From Candidatus Obscuribacterales bacterium (GTDB lineage Bacteria > Cyanobacteriota > Vampirovibrionia > Obscuribacterales > Obscuribacteraceae): a stretch of DNA of 64,000 nt. Positions within the stretch are counted from its first letter, which is position 1, and the number at the start of each line of letters is the position of its first letter. Positions 46,201-53,625 of the stretch are shown here, piece after piece. The translations under genes and the position numbers were made by a program. The stretch lies in assembly GCA_019637435.1 (NCBI GenBank), contig JAHBVO010000001.1, positions 1,798,001 through 1,862,000 on the forward strand, given 5' to 3'. The notes below the pieces were generated by a model, which saw nothing but the letters and a program-made list of their open reading frames with translations, ran no database searches and had not been told where the DNA came from.

Positions 46201-48067
46201 CGGCGATCCGAAACAGTTGCCCCCGACAGATTTCTTCCTGGGTCAAACCTTCGACGAAGTTACATCTGATGAACGCGAAGACCTCCGAATGACCGATTTG
46301 GAGAGTGTGTTGGATGAGTGCATCGCTGCTTCCTTCCCTGTAAGCAAGTTGAAATGGCACTACAGAAGTCGGCACGAATCATTGATTGCGTTTTCGAACA
46401 AGAAATTTTACGACAGTGAACTTCTTACTTTCCCAGGTCCGGACACTGGTGTCACAGAGCGTGGGCTGACGTTTGAATTTGTCGACGGTACCTACGAGGG
46501 GGCGGGAGTCAATCCGAAAGAGGCATCGGCAATAGCGGACGCGGTTTGCCACCATGCAAGAACGACGCCGCATCTTTCGTTAGGCGTTGGCACTTTCAAC
46601 GTTAAACAAATGATTTTGATCAAAGACGAAATTGATCGTCGCCGCCGTGAAGATCCCTCACTCGAGGCTTTCTTTTCGAAGCGAGGCGAGGGCGAGTTCT
46701 TCGTTAAAAACCTGGAGACTATTCAGGGCGACGATCGAGATGTGATCTTCCTGAGTGTGACTTATGGACCCGGTGCCGATGGAAAAGTGCGATACAATTT
46801 CGGTCCAATTAACGGTCAAAATGGTTGGAGAAGACTCAACGTAATTTTGACGCGTTCAAAGCTCCGTATGCGCGTCTTCTCATCGATGCGAGCGGAAGAT
46901 ATCGACTTATCGCGTGCCTCTACTGATGGTGCCAGGTATTTACGGGAGTTTCTCCATTTTGCTGAACGGGAAACTTCGATTATTCAGGACGTCGATCAAA
47001 AGAATCTCATTGAGACACCGTTCGAGCGAGCCGTTTTCGATGAGCTGACAAAGAAAGGTCTGCGTTTGGTGCCCAAGGTCGGTCAAGCCGGGTACAAAGT
47101 AGACTTTGCAGTTTTTGATGAGGAGTTTCAAGGTCGTTTCGTCATTGGTATCGAATGTGATGGCGCCACGTATCACAGCGCTGCCACTGCCAGAGATAGG
47201 GATAGACTGCGACAACAGGTTTTAGAAGGTCTGGGTTGGCACCTGATACGCATTTGGTCAACAGATTGGTTTCACAATCGGGATGTTCAGATTGCCAGAG
47301 TTGTTGATTTCGTCAACAAGGTCAAAGAAGATCTGAGGAATGAGCCTCCAGCATTACCGCTCATTGATTTTGCACCAACTAAAGAAGACTCTTCCAAGCA
47401 ATCGGAAGACATCGAATTCAACGATCCCGCTGCCGCAAAGAGTACAGCACCGCCTGTGCAAAATCAGGACAGTCCAGCTCCGGTTCCCCAGCCGCAGACC
47501 GTGGAACGCGAAACCATCGATTCTTATTCGATTACTCCTATCGAGATATTGGGCGATGCACAGGCGTTCAACTCTGCAACAGATCAGACAATTGAATCAG
47601 TAATTCAAAAGGTGCTTGAGCATGAAGCTCCAATACACGGTGATGAACTCAAGAAGCGCGTTGCGGCGCACTGGCAGATTTCGCGTGTTGGCACCAGAAT
47701 TAGCTCTCGTCTAGACGGAGTTCTTATCGGATTGTTGAAAGCCAAGCAAGCGTTTTGCCGAGGCGAATTCATATGGAAGGATGAGCCGACCTCGATTGCG
47801 CCCAGGTGCCGCCGCAGTGTGGAAGGTTATTCTTTCTCGACAGAAACTATTCCGCCCGAAGAGCTCGATCAGTGCATCGAGATGATTCTTCGTGATTCGA
47901 AAGGACGGACGAAAGAGGAAATCATCTCAGACGTTTCCCGTTCGATGGGATTTAGAAGAGCCGGACAAAAATTGTCCGACAGTATTTCTCAGAGGATTCA
48001 GCGCATGATGGATCAGTCGCTGCTCGAGCCATGCAGCGCAGGATTAAGACTTCCTGTCACGCGATAA
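43274..48067 (+). CDS. DUF4011 / SF1 helicase / Vsr-like nuclease / DUF3320 protein (putative phage-defence)
   Basis: 1597 residues. N-terminus DUF4011 (LDRWKQKLIDQTLHNPLLNFK). A superfamily 1 (Upf1-like) helicase has Walker A GPPGTGKS (321-328), DEASQ near 953, GDPKQLPPT near 977, and the C-terminal WHYRSRHESLIAFSN and VILTRSK motifs. Residues about 1250-1340 form a Vsr/MTES_1575-type nuclease (FERAVFDEL..KG, YKVDFAV, IGIECDGATYHS, DRLRQQVLEGLGWHLIRIWS). A DUF3320 region starts near 1439 and repeats at the C-terminus. This single-gene architecture is associated with bacterial defence islands. No other defence gene is adjacent. Start 43274 or the ATG at 43295. Confidence 0.9.
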   Translation: MVSSNEHMTDPLSTRLDRWKQKLIDQTLHNPLLNFKPSKLTTISVVDGNPSEVFRALQIQGKSMTFKPAIEGRSGTKRSSVEFSRHGQKPTSSAAFDLDLQTSLSADALNLHLLRIFQKSASLFEEQGFTSLCLSLGMLEWFDAKEGSSILKAPLVLLPVQLERETAGSKFTLKATQDEPVLNPAILQKLRSSHRLKLPPLPDSFEDFQPLTYFAMFQHAIEQLQNWRVTEDIFLSFFAFQKFVMYRDLEVAEDVYTQHEIIQALGTGKTETFQGENSEGEAEHLDQVLKPETTFQVLDADSSQQQAIVAVRSGKNLVIEGPPGTGKSQTITNIIAELLADGKTVLFVSEKIAALEVVFNRLESAGLKDFCLELHSKGTSKKSVYQELQRALDNCRPHDHKEDGDLNRLGLLRSFLNDYAEALHQPYGTLNITPFRAIGEISLLETAPVVNVVFDEISTCQMETLEETCRSFKHHSKLVSEIGPVQTHPWRGSELKKLSAEERDHLYELIGNAHSLLSKLKGKSEKLSDELGAACPGTFAQLEILCEIGSSLVRSPGTSEGLLLNASWNSISPEVATLIERGKHYSDALASVTECFRQELLDLDFEPFYNSHKEKVSKWYRHFVLSYWKERIFFQKRYQQNYKPNSLEQLLSDIEIALACRKSMLHVLEQDRLGHDLFGDKWKDLHSDWNELREFANWIVNVRRFILEDALKPQGIALAASGTKQKDSIEKSVSEIRDLIDTLRVNLSRVCDLAKFDTVRDEIVGPNCNLIELGQRLEGMHQGIRRVHEWISYNLSVDVCRSGFAGIFFDKFSEQNLDAIHLEASFRRFFFRRWLDMAFEERPILGRFQPIRHEEFINEFRRLDSRSLELAKQRLRHNVCQRRDQLLKTKSFEDELRILQRQMRSRSKLPLRKLFRQVPSVIKAIKPCFMMSPISAAQFINATSAPFDVVIFDEASQITIEDALGAIVRGRQLIVVGDPKQLPPTDFFLGQTFDEVTSDEREDLRMTDLESVLDECIAASFPVSKLKWHYRSRHESLIAFSNKKFYDSELLTFPGPDTGVTERGLTFEFVDGTYEGAGVNPKEASAIADAVCHHARTTPHLSLGVGTFNVKQMILIKDEIDRRRREDPSLEAFFSKRGEGEFFVKNLETIQGDDRDVIFLSVTYGPGADGKVRYNFGPINGQNGWRRLNVILTRSKLRMRVFSSMRAEDIDLSRASTDGARYLREFLHFAERETSIIQDVDQKNLIETPFERAVFDELTKKGLRLVPKVGQAGYKVDFAVFDEEFQGRFVIGIECDGATYHSAATARDRDRLRQQVLEGLGWHLIRIWSTDWFHNRDVQIARVVDFVNKVKEDLRNEPPALPLIDFAPTKEDSSKQSEDIEFNDPAAAKSTAPPVQNQDSPAPVPQPQTVERETIDSYSITPIEILGDAQAFNSATDQTIESVIQKVLEHEAPIHGDELKKRVAAHWQISRVGTRISSRLDGVLIGLLKAKQAFCRGEFIWKDEPTSIAPRCRRSVEGYSFSTETIPPEELDQCIEMILRDSKGRTKEEIISDVSRSMGFRRAGQKLSDSISQRIQRMMDQSLLEPCSAGLRLPVTR

Positions 48068-48140
48068 TTCTTACTTATTGCTTGGCTGATGCGCTTCGCG
48101 CATGTCGAAGGAAACGCAAGCGGTCCTCTGCGAAGAACTG

Positions 48141-48452
48141 CTAGAACACTTTGTTCCAAACTTTCTTGGTCTCTTTCACGCCCTTTTTGATGCCACCATC
48201 GGTTTCTTTGAGTCCCTTTTTGACACCACCTTCGGTGACTTTGACGCCTTTCTTTACTCCGCCCTCAGTTACTCGAAGACCTTTCTTGGTTCCGCCTACG
48301 GTGACACTGACTCCCTTTTTGACACCGCGTTCGCTGGCTCCGACGGCTTTCTTCACTGCGCCGGCATGCGCAGGAAGGCTAGACGAAACTGACAGTAGTA
48401 CCGCAAATAATCCAACGGTTAACACTGAGGGTTGAAGGAGTTTGTAGTTCAT
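48141..48452 (-). CDS. Small secreted Lys/Gly repeat protein
   Basis: 103 residues. Signal peptide through PAHA (about residue 30), then a repeat of about 11 residues: GVKKGV.VT.GG (GVKKGVSVTVGG, GTKKGLRVTEGG, GVKKGVKVTEGG, GVKKGLKETDGG, GIKKGVKETKK). The mature protein is very basic and would expose Lys pairs at regular spacing. AAGGT lies 8 nt before the ATG at 48452. It starts 72 bp after the fabF stop; a repeat element lies in that gap. No function recognised. Confidence 0.75.
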   Translation of the reverse strand: MNYKLLQPSVLTVGLFAVLLSVSSSLPAHAGAVKKAVGASERGVKKGVSVTVGGTKKGLRVTEGGVKKGVKVTEGGVKKGLKETDGGIKKGVKETKKVWNKVF

Positions 48453-48457
48453 TATTT

Positions 48458-48521
48458 GGACCTTCAGGAAAGCTCTCTTCGTCCAATTTTAACATGGTTC
48501 TGAATTTGCCCGAACCGGCAG
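48458..48521. repeat. Intergenic repeat element, copy 1
   Basis: About 64 bp, some three quarters identical to 51876-51938 and lying immediately after the fabF stop codon. Shared core includes ACATGGT.CT.AAT and CCGA.CCGGCA. Confidence 0.55.
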
Positions 48522-48523
48522 GT

Positions 48524-49759
48524 TCAATCCGGAGACGCTGCCAAAATCATCGAAGTGTTTGTGCCGCCGAATCCAAAGCTGTTATTCATTACGACTTTGG
48601 GCGCGAAGTGCGAGTCATTGACTGAAGGTATTCTAAATTCGAACTCAGGACATGGGGAAGTGAGGTTGTATGCCGGAGCCATAAACTGATGTTTCATCAT
48701 GAGAACACAAAACACCGCCTCAACAGCACCGGCTGCGCCGCAAAGATGACCGGTCAGGCTCTTGGTGCTCGAAACAAATGTTTTCGTAGAGTGCTCTTTG
48801 AGTGCATGTTTTATCGCGATGGCTTCAGTTCGGTCTCCCTGCGGTGTGCTTGTTGCATGCGCATTGATATAGTCAATACTGCTCGCGTCAAGCTCTGCCT
48901 CATCCAACGCTTCTCGCATTGCCATTAACGCGCCGACACCTTCCGGCTGTGGGTCAGTGACATGATAGCCGTCGGACGCAGTTCCAAAGCCTAGAATTTC
49001 CGCGTAGATTTTTGCACCACGCGCAATTGCGGAATTAAACTCTTCGAGAACCAGAATTGCTGCTCCTTCTCCAAGGACAAAGCCGTCTCGTTGAGAGTCA
49101 AATGGTCTGGACGCATCTTTATACTCCTGGTTCCGCTTCGAAAGCGTTCTGGCAGCAGCAAAGCCCGATATGCTCAGAACCGAAATAGGGGCTTCAGCAC
49201 CTCCAGTCAGCCAAACTGTGCGACGGCCAGTCTGTATTTCTCGGAATGCCTGACCGATGGCTTGGGAACCGCTAGCGCACGCAGAAGAGATTGCGTAGTT
49301 AGGACCGGTGATACCGTATTTGATGCTAATCTGTCCGCTTGCGAGATTAGAGAGGATAGATGGCACGAAGAATGGTCCGATTTTTCGGTTTCCGCGAATC
49401 TGGAGCGCAGATTCTTCTATGGTTCGCAGTCCGCCTAAACCAACACCAAGCGAAATTCCTGCGTGCTTGAGTAGCTCTGGCGACAGGACCGAGTCTTCTA
49501 CAGCTAGCTGGCTGGCAGCCAAAGCGAGTTGAATAAAGCGGTCGTTTCGTCGAATGGCTTTGCTATCCAGAAAATCTGTAGCATCAAAGTCAGATATCTC
49601 TCCTGCAAAGGTCACCGGCAAATCTTTCGTGTCAATCTGCGTAATCGGCTTGATTCCGCTTCTCGCGCCACGGAGGCTTGCAACGATATCGTCGTTTGTC
49701 GAGCCAATGGGTGTGACGGCGCCTACGCCAGTAATAACTACTCTTTTCAGGGTTCTCAT
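48524..49759 (-). CDS. Beta-ketoacyl-ACP synthase II (FabF-like)
   Basis: 411 residues from ATG 49759 (a TTG at 49768 is in frame). Condensing-enzyme catalytic triad: Cys161 in SSACASGSQA, His301 in INAHATSTPQGD, His338 in KSLTGHLCGAAG, with the C-terminal NNSFGFGGTN. It adds malonyl-ACP units to growing acyl chains. It is the third gene of the marR - Fe-S/SCP2 - ketosynthase operon (76 bp after the Fe-S gene), which is not the usual fab cluster with acpP/fabD/fabG. It may therefore serve a dedicated lipid rather than bulk fatty acid synthesis, so I do not assign a symbol. Confidence 0.9.
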   Translation of the reverse strand: MRTLKRVVITGVGAVTPIGSTNDDIVASLRGARSGIKPITQIDTKDLPVTFAGEISDFDATDFLDSKAIRRNDRFIQLALAASQLAVEDSVLSPELLKHAGISLGVGLGGLRTIEESALQIRGNRKIGPFFVPSILSNLASGQISIKYGITGPNYAISSACASGSQAIGQAFREIQTGRRTVWLTGGAEAPISVLSISGFAAARTLSKRNQEYKDASRPFDSQRDGFVLGEGAAILVLEEFNSAIARGAKIYAEILGFGTASDGYHVTDPQPEGVGALMAMREALDEAELDASSIDYINAHATSTPQGDRTEAIAIKHALKEHSTKTFVSSTKSLTGHLCGAAGAVEAVFCVLMMKHQFMAPAYNLTSPCPEFEFRIPSVNDSHFAPKVVMNNSFGFGGTNTSMILAASPD

Positions 49760-49834
49760 ATGTGCCAACCAAGGTGAAGTCGAGAAGGTACTCGCGATAA
49801 GATCGCATGCTCCGAAGTCCGGAAGGTAATGCGC

Positions 49835-51211
49835 TTACGAAACGAAGCACTTACCAAACATAAGCAGGAGTTTGGGAGACCCTTTCAGTTTGATTTTTCC
49901 TGTGAGCAGAGCCAACGGCAGGTAGGTTCGGTTTGACAGGAACTTCAACCATGCGGCACTATCGGCGGTGACAATAAGGTTGGCTTTGTCTGCGACACCA
50001 TCTGTCACACTGACACGTTGATTCTTGATTGTGACGATGGCTTCTCGCCGTTCCTTACCTGTGAATTTAAACTGGTACGTGACGTCAAGCCCTTTTGCCT
50101 GTTCTGGTTGGAATATTCTGCGCATGCCCGTCAAAAATCCGTTAATGCTTTGAGGCGTTATGCCATTGTGGACGCGCTTAACTGTCTTGTGCGGAAATCG
50201 TTTCTGCACGTATGATTCGGCGTCTGAGCCAGGAACAACGTAAATTGTTTCCCTTTTGTCCTGAAGAGGTTTAAGAACTTCTTTGACAAAATCCTGTCGG
50301 CGCTCCAGAAATGGTGCGATCACATCTTCCCCTGCCGGACATGTCGCCATGCAGTATGCCGCCTTGTAATTGGCTCCGAATGATAAGCTCTGCCACATTG
50401 AGACATTCTCGCCCAGAGAGACCTTCTCACGGAAATCTTCTGGAGTCTTACTTTCAATTACGTTGTCGACCCAGTTCTGGAAGCCTCCGAGAAATTCTCG
50501 ATAATTGTGCGTCAGGCACGCCGAGCCGTTGAAATAGCCATCAGGTGCGATTGCCCCGACAGGACACGCAGCAACACACAACTTGCAGCTTAAGCATGGG
50601 TTGTAATCGATGGGCTTCGTATAGGACGTAAGTGGCGTGTCGAGCAAAATAGTACCAAGCAAAATAAAGTTGCCGAACTTGGGATGGATGACATTTCGGT
50701 GGATGCCCATCTTGCCGGTTCCGGCTGCCTCCGCAACGATCTTGTGTGCAATCAGCCAGATCCGCTCTGGAAATTTATGGATTTCCATAGGAAAGCCCAT
50801 TGTGACATTGATGGCTCTGATGCCGTGATCCTCTAACTGTCGGACGATTCGTCTGGCAATGTCATCAACATCGTGTCCAGCATGATGGAACTCGTTGTTA
50901 GCTATGGACCGTGCGGGATTTCTGACATCGTCCCGGTTCATCTTGCAAACAATGCTGACCAGTGACTTTGTGTGTGGAAAACATTCTAGAATCTTATCTT
51001 TTTCAGCCCCGAGCTCCTGGCTCTCGATTGGAATGAAACCTACGTCGTCGGCGCCTAATTCGATGCACAACTCACGAAGCCACGCGGTGTTCAGACTTGT
51101 TGGTTTGTTATTGCTTGCTGAGCTATCTGATAGATAGTTTTTTACCGTTGGGTGCTCAGCAAACTGTTTAACTGTTTGCTGGAGTTGTTTTGTGTTTTTA
51201 TTTAAGCTCAT
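49835..51211 (-). CDS. Ferredoxin-like Fe-S oxidoreductase fused to SCP2 sterol-binding domain
   Basis: 458 residues. The central part resembles the QueG/epoxyqueuosine-reductase ferredoxin region with one 4Fe-4S motif CLSCKLCVAACP and a second site CMATCPAGED. Residues 350-458 (GITPQSINGFLTGMRRIF, AIVTIKNQRVSVTDGVADKANLIVTADSAAWLKFLSN, GKIKLKGSPKLLLMF) form an SCP2/sterol-carrier domain that binds lipids. Queuosine enzymes do not carry SCP2, so a lipid-linked redox role is more likely. It sits between the MarR regulator (46 bp upstream) and the ketosynthase, supporting a lipid-modification operon. Reaction unknown. Confidence 0.82.
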   Translation of the reverse strand: MSLNKNTKQLQQTVKQFAEHPTVKNYLSDSSASNNKPTSLNTAWLRELCIELGADDVGFIPIESQELGAEKDKILECFPHTKSLVSIVCKMNRDDVRNPARSIANNEFHHAGHDVDDIARRIVRQLEDHGIRAINVTMGFPMEIHKFPERIWLIAHKIVAEAAGTGKMGIHRNVIHPKFGNFILLGTILLDTPLTSYTKPIDYNPCLSCKLCVAACPVGAIAPDGYFNGSACLTHNYREFLGGFQNWVDNVIESKTPEDFREKVSLGENVSMWQSLSFGANYKAAYCMATCPAGEDVIAPFLERRQDFVKEVLKPLQDKRETIYVVPGSDAESYVQKRFPHKTVKRVHNGITPQSINGFLTGMRRIFQPEQAKGLDVTYQFKFTGKERREAIVTIKNQRVSVTDGVADKANLIVTADSAAWLKFLSNRTYLPLALLTGKIKLKGSPKLLLMFGKCFVS

Positions 51212-51257
51212 AAATTAGCCTTCGATACGTGTATCTGCACCTATTGGGAAAAGAAAA

Positions 51258-51722
51258 TTACTGGATTGATGCCAGAGTCGTGACGACAGCGAGTTTCTTC
51301 GAGAGCTCTGACCAATTTTGCTTCCCGAGTCGCGCTAGCAAGGAATTTTGGGCTTCTTCCCATAAAGGAAACGCCTTAAGCAGTAACTCTCTTCCGGTTT
51401 GGGTGACTTTCAATAGTTTGACTCGTTTGTCTTTGCCTTGTTCAACTTCAGCCAAGCCGTTCTTCACGAGAACATCTACATTGCGTGTAAGGGTCGTTCT
51501 GTCCATTACAAGTTCCTCAGCTAAGGTGCTTACAGAAACCGGTCCAGCAATCGACAAGGAAACAAGAAGTGTTAATTGTGTGACCTTGAGACCGCACTCC
51601 TCCAGTGCAGTATCATAATATTGCGTTATCGCTCTCGATGCCTTTCTCAATTTAAAGCACGCGCAGTTCATGGCAATTTGTCGTGCTTGGATCTCGAGAG
51701 TCTGTTTTTGCGCGTTGTTCAT
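51258..51722 (-). CDS. MarR family transcriptional regulator
   Basis: 154 residues, winged-helix dimer type: LKVTQLTLLVSLSIAGPVSVSTLAEELVMDRTTLTRNVDVLVKNGLAEVEQGKDKRVKLLKVTQTGRELL carries the MarR helix-turn-helix and the D-K-R wing. First gene of the operon with the Fe-S/SCP2 and ketosynthase genes, which it probably represses, responding to a small phenolic or lipid ligand. Its own promoter overlaps the presumed operator. No Shine-Dalgarno site; the -10 TATACT ends 6 nt before the ATG. Confidence 0.92.
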   Translation of the reverse strand: MNNAQKQTLEIQARQIAMNCACFKLRKASRAITQYYDTALEECGLKVTQLTLLVSLSIAGPVSVSTLAEELVMDRTTLTRNVDVLVKNGLAEVEQGKDKRVKLLKVTQTGRELLLKAFPLWEEAQNSLLARLGKQNWSELSKKLAVVTTLASIQ

Positions 51723-51728
51723 AATAGG

Positions 51729-51757
51729 AGTATATACACCTAAGTCTTATTTGTCAA
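51729..51757 (-). promoter_or_regulatory. marR operon promoter giving a leaderless mRNA
   Basis: On the minus strand: -35 TTGACA (51752-51757), 17-bp spacer, -10 TATACT (51729-51734), 6 nt to ATG 51722. This is a near-consensus promoter, so repression by the encoded MarR protein is a natural expectation. Confidence 0.8.
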
Positions 51758-51875
51758 CATCGGCGTCATTGCGCAGGAAGTTTTTGCGATGACAATTTGA
51801 CACCCGCAGTCACATTCGGAACTCTGCAAGTCCGTAGGCATGCACGAGACCAATTTGAGCGCCGTCGAGTATCTA

Positions 51876-51938
51876 GAACCTTCGGAAAAGTGCTCGTCGT
51901 CCCAATTCTACATGGTCCTAAATCGGTCCGACCCGGCA
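51876..51938. repeat. Intergenic repeat element, copy 2
   Basis: Similar to 48458-48521 and placed immediately after the nitroreductase stop codon on the same strand, as copy 1 follows fabF. Confidence 0.55.
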
Positions 51939-51948
51939 CGGCATTTCG

Positions 51949-52596
51949 CTAAATGTGAACGATGACGTCTTCGGACTCGAATCGCACCTTTGGTGCTTGA
52001 GCGTACTTATCATCCGAGGCGCGGTATCCTAGCGGGCAAATCACAACTGAATGGCAACCCAGTTTCTCAAGCCCTAGTATTTTGTCATAAGCCGCCGCGT
52101 CGAATCCTTCCATCGGACAAGCGTCCACACCCAGGTGCGCAGCAGCTGTGAGCAAAGTCCCTAGGGCAATGTAGCACTGTTTAGCCGCCCAAGTTTCTTT
52201 GTCACTGGAGTTATTCAAAAAACCTTTGATCATGGAAGAATATGATGCCAGTGAATCGACAGTGACACCGCGTGTAGTGGCAGAAGCATTGAGGAATTTA
52301 TCTACGAACGCCTCGTCGAGTTCGGCAATTCTGCAAATCACAACGAGATGTGAACAATCCTGTGGTTGCATTTGCCCCCACGAAACTGCCGGCAGTTGTT
52401 TTTTAATTTCCGGGTCCGATACGACAACAAACTTCCAGGGCTGCAAGCCGAAGCTTGAGGCACTAAGACGAAGTGCTTCCAACAGCTTTGCCAGTGTCTC
52501 GTCATCCAGCCTTTTCTCGCTGTCAAACTTCTTGGTGGCGTAACGCCAATTAAGGCTGTCTATTAGAGCGGTGCTCGCGTTTTTCGTCTCAGGCAT
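51949..52596 (-). CDS. Nitroreductase family NAD(P)H:FMN oxidoreductase
   Basis: 215 residues with the NfsB-type pattern: the N-terminal SLNWRYATKKFD, FMN-binding region LSASSFGLQPWKFVVVSD, and AALGTLLTAAAHLGVDACPMEGFD with the C-terminal GYRA.DD. These homodimeric flavoenzymes reduce nitroaromatics and quinones. AGGAA lies 7 nt before the ATG. It precedes marR on the same strand but 226 bp and a repeat element separate them, so it is not obviously in the operon. Confidence 0.9.
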   Translation of the reverse strand: MPETKNASTALIDSLNWRYATKKFDSEKRLDDETLAKLLEALRLSASSFGLQPWKFVVVSDPEIKKQLPAVSWGQMQPQDCSHLVVICRIAELDEAFVDKFLNASATTRGVTVDSLASYSSMIKGFLNNSSDKETWAAKQCYIALGTLLTAAAHLGVDACPMEGFDAAAYDKILGLEKLGCHSVVICPLGYRASDDKYAQAPKVRFESEDVIVHI

Positions 52597-52711
52597 TTTT
52601 GATTCCTACTGCTAGTTCAGGCGTAAGTTCCTGAGAATAGGACATCGACCCTTAACAGGCAACCGATATGGTATTGAGTGTGAACGTTTCTTTCAACAAA
52701 AGGAGTCTAAG

Positions 52712-52876
52712 TTGTTCAAAGCGATTCAACGAGTTCAGTTTCGCCAACAAAAAATCATTCATTGCTGTGATTTGTATTACTCACCGGCGTTTAAAACCCG
52801 TCTTGTCGGCTGTTTTCTCGAATTCGGTAGGATGATTCCAAAGTTTCCAGTTCAGGTTTCTACAATCGGACCATAA
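52712..52876 (+). CDS. Possible 54-residue small protein
   Basis: A TTG start at 52712 with AGGAG 6 nt upstream opens a frame to TAA at 52874. It encodes a basic peptide with a Cys-Cys pair (HCCDLYY) and no known family. It overlaps the 3' end of the convergent DUF6745-like fragment by 25 bp. Support is only the ribosome-binding site, so confidence is low. Confidence 0.25.
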   Translation: MFKAIQRVQFRQQKIIHCCDLYYSPAFKTRLVGCFLEFGRMIPKFPVQVSTIGP

Positions 52877-53625
52877 TCGTCTGCTTCCAATCCAAAGGTC
52901 CAGGCAACCGCTGCACGCGCAGACGTGAGTTCTGGTGGAACTCTCAAGAAATAGGTCTTCCTTGATCCGTCACTCTCAACTGTCGAGTTTTTCACCTCCA
53001 GTAAATGAATTGGGTCGTCGTTTGGTTGTGTTTTACGGTGAAGCGTTCCAAACGCATCACTGTCGAGTATCTCTGCGCCTGAGTCTTGAATGTACCTGGC
53101 CAGACCATATTTTTCTATCATTACTCGGCGCACTTCGACATTCCTTTCGCCATCTATCATGGGGAGCGAGATGAGCGATGGATTCTCCACGACAACAGGT
53201 GGGACGCGTACGCCATTGATGATATATTGCTTGTATCCGTCTTCGAAAACCAATGCCGGACCGGTCTCGCTGTGCAGGATTACTTCATGCGTCCCGCTGA
53301 CTTGAGTGTCTCGATATTCCAGCTTGACAGGCTGAGGGCGCACGAACACTGCATTCGAGAGAAAGAAGGCTTCAGAAGCTGACTGCATCAGACCCATCCA
53401 TAGACGAAAGTGTTTCCAAAAATCTTCGTTAAGTCGGTTCGACATTGATTGAAAAATGACCTCAGTGACGGCCAACTCTGACGTTTCAAAATGAGCAAGC
53501 CATCGGTAAGGGGACGTCTCCGCATAGCCACCCCACAGACCCATAAGCGAATTAGCGTCGCGTCGCGTGGGCTGTCTCCTTGGAACATTCCATAGCCTCG
53601 CTCCACCCAGTCCCATCCCTTCCAA
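52852..53625 (-). pseudogene. C-terminal part of a frameshifted DUF6745-like gene
   Basis: This frame begins without a good start (TTG, no ribosome-binding site) inside the upstream ORF. From about 53540 it encodes the recognisable DUF6745 C-terminus: HSETGPALVFEDGYKQYIINGVRVPPVVVENPSLISL, VEVRRVMIEKYGLARYIQDSGAEILDSDAFGTLHRK, NSTVESDGSRKTYFLRVPPELTSARAAVAWTFGL. It lacks the N-terminal part, which lies in the 53388-54464 frame. Together they would make one ~530-residue protein if a -1 (or +2) shift occurs in the 53540-53625 interval. Either a disrupted gene, a sequencing error, or programmed frameshifting. DUF6745 proteins have no known function. Confidence 0.6.
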
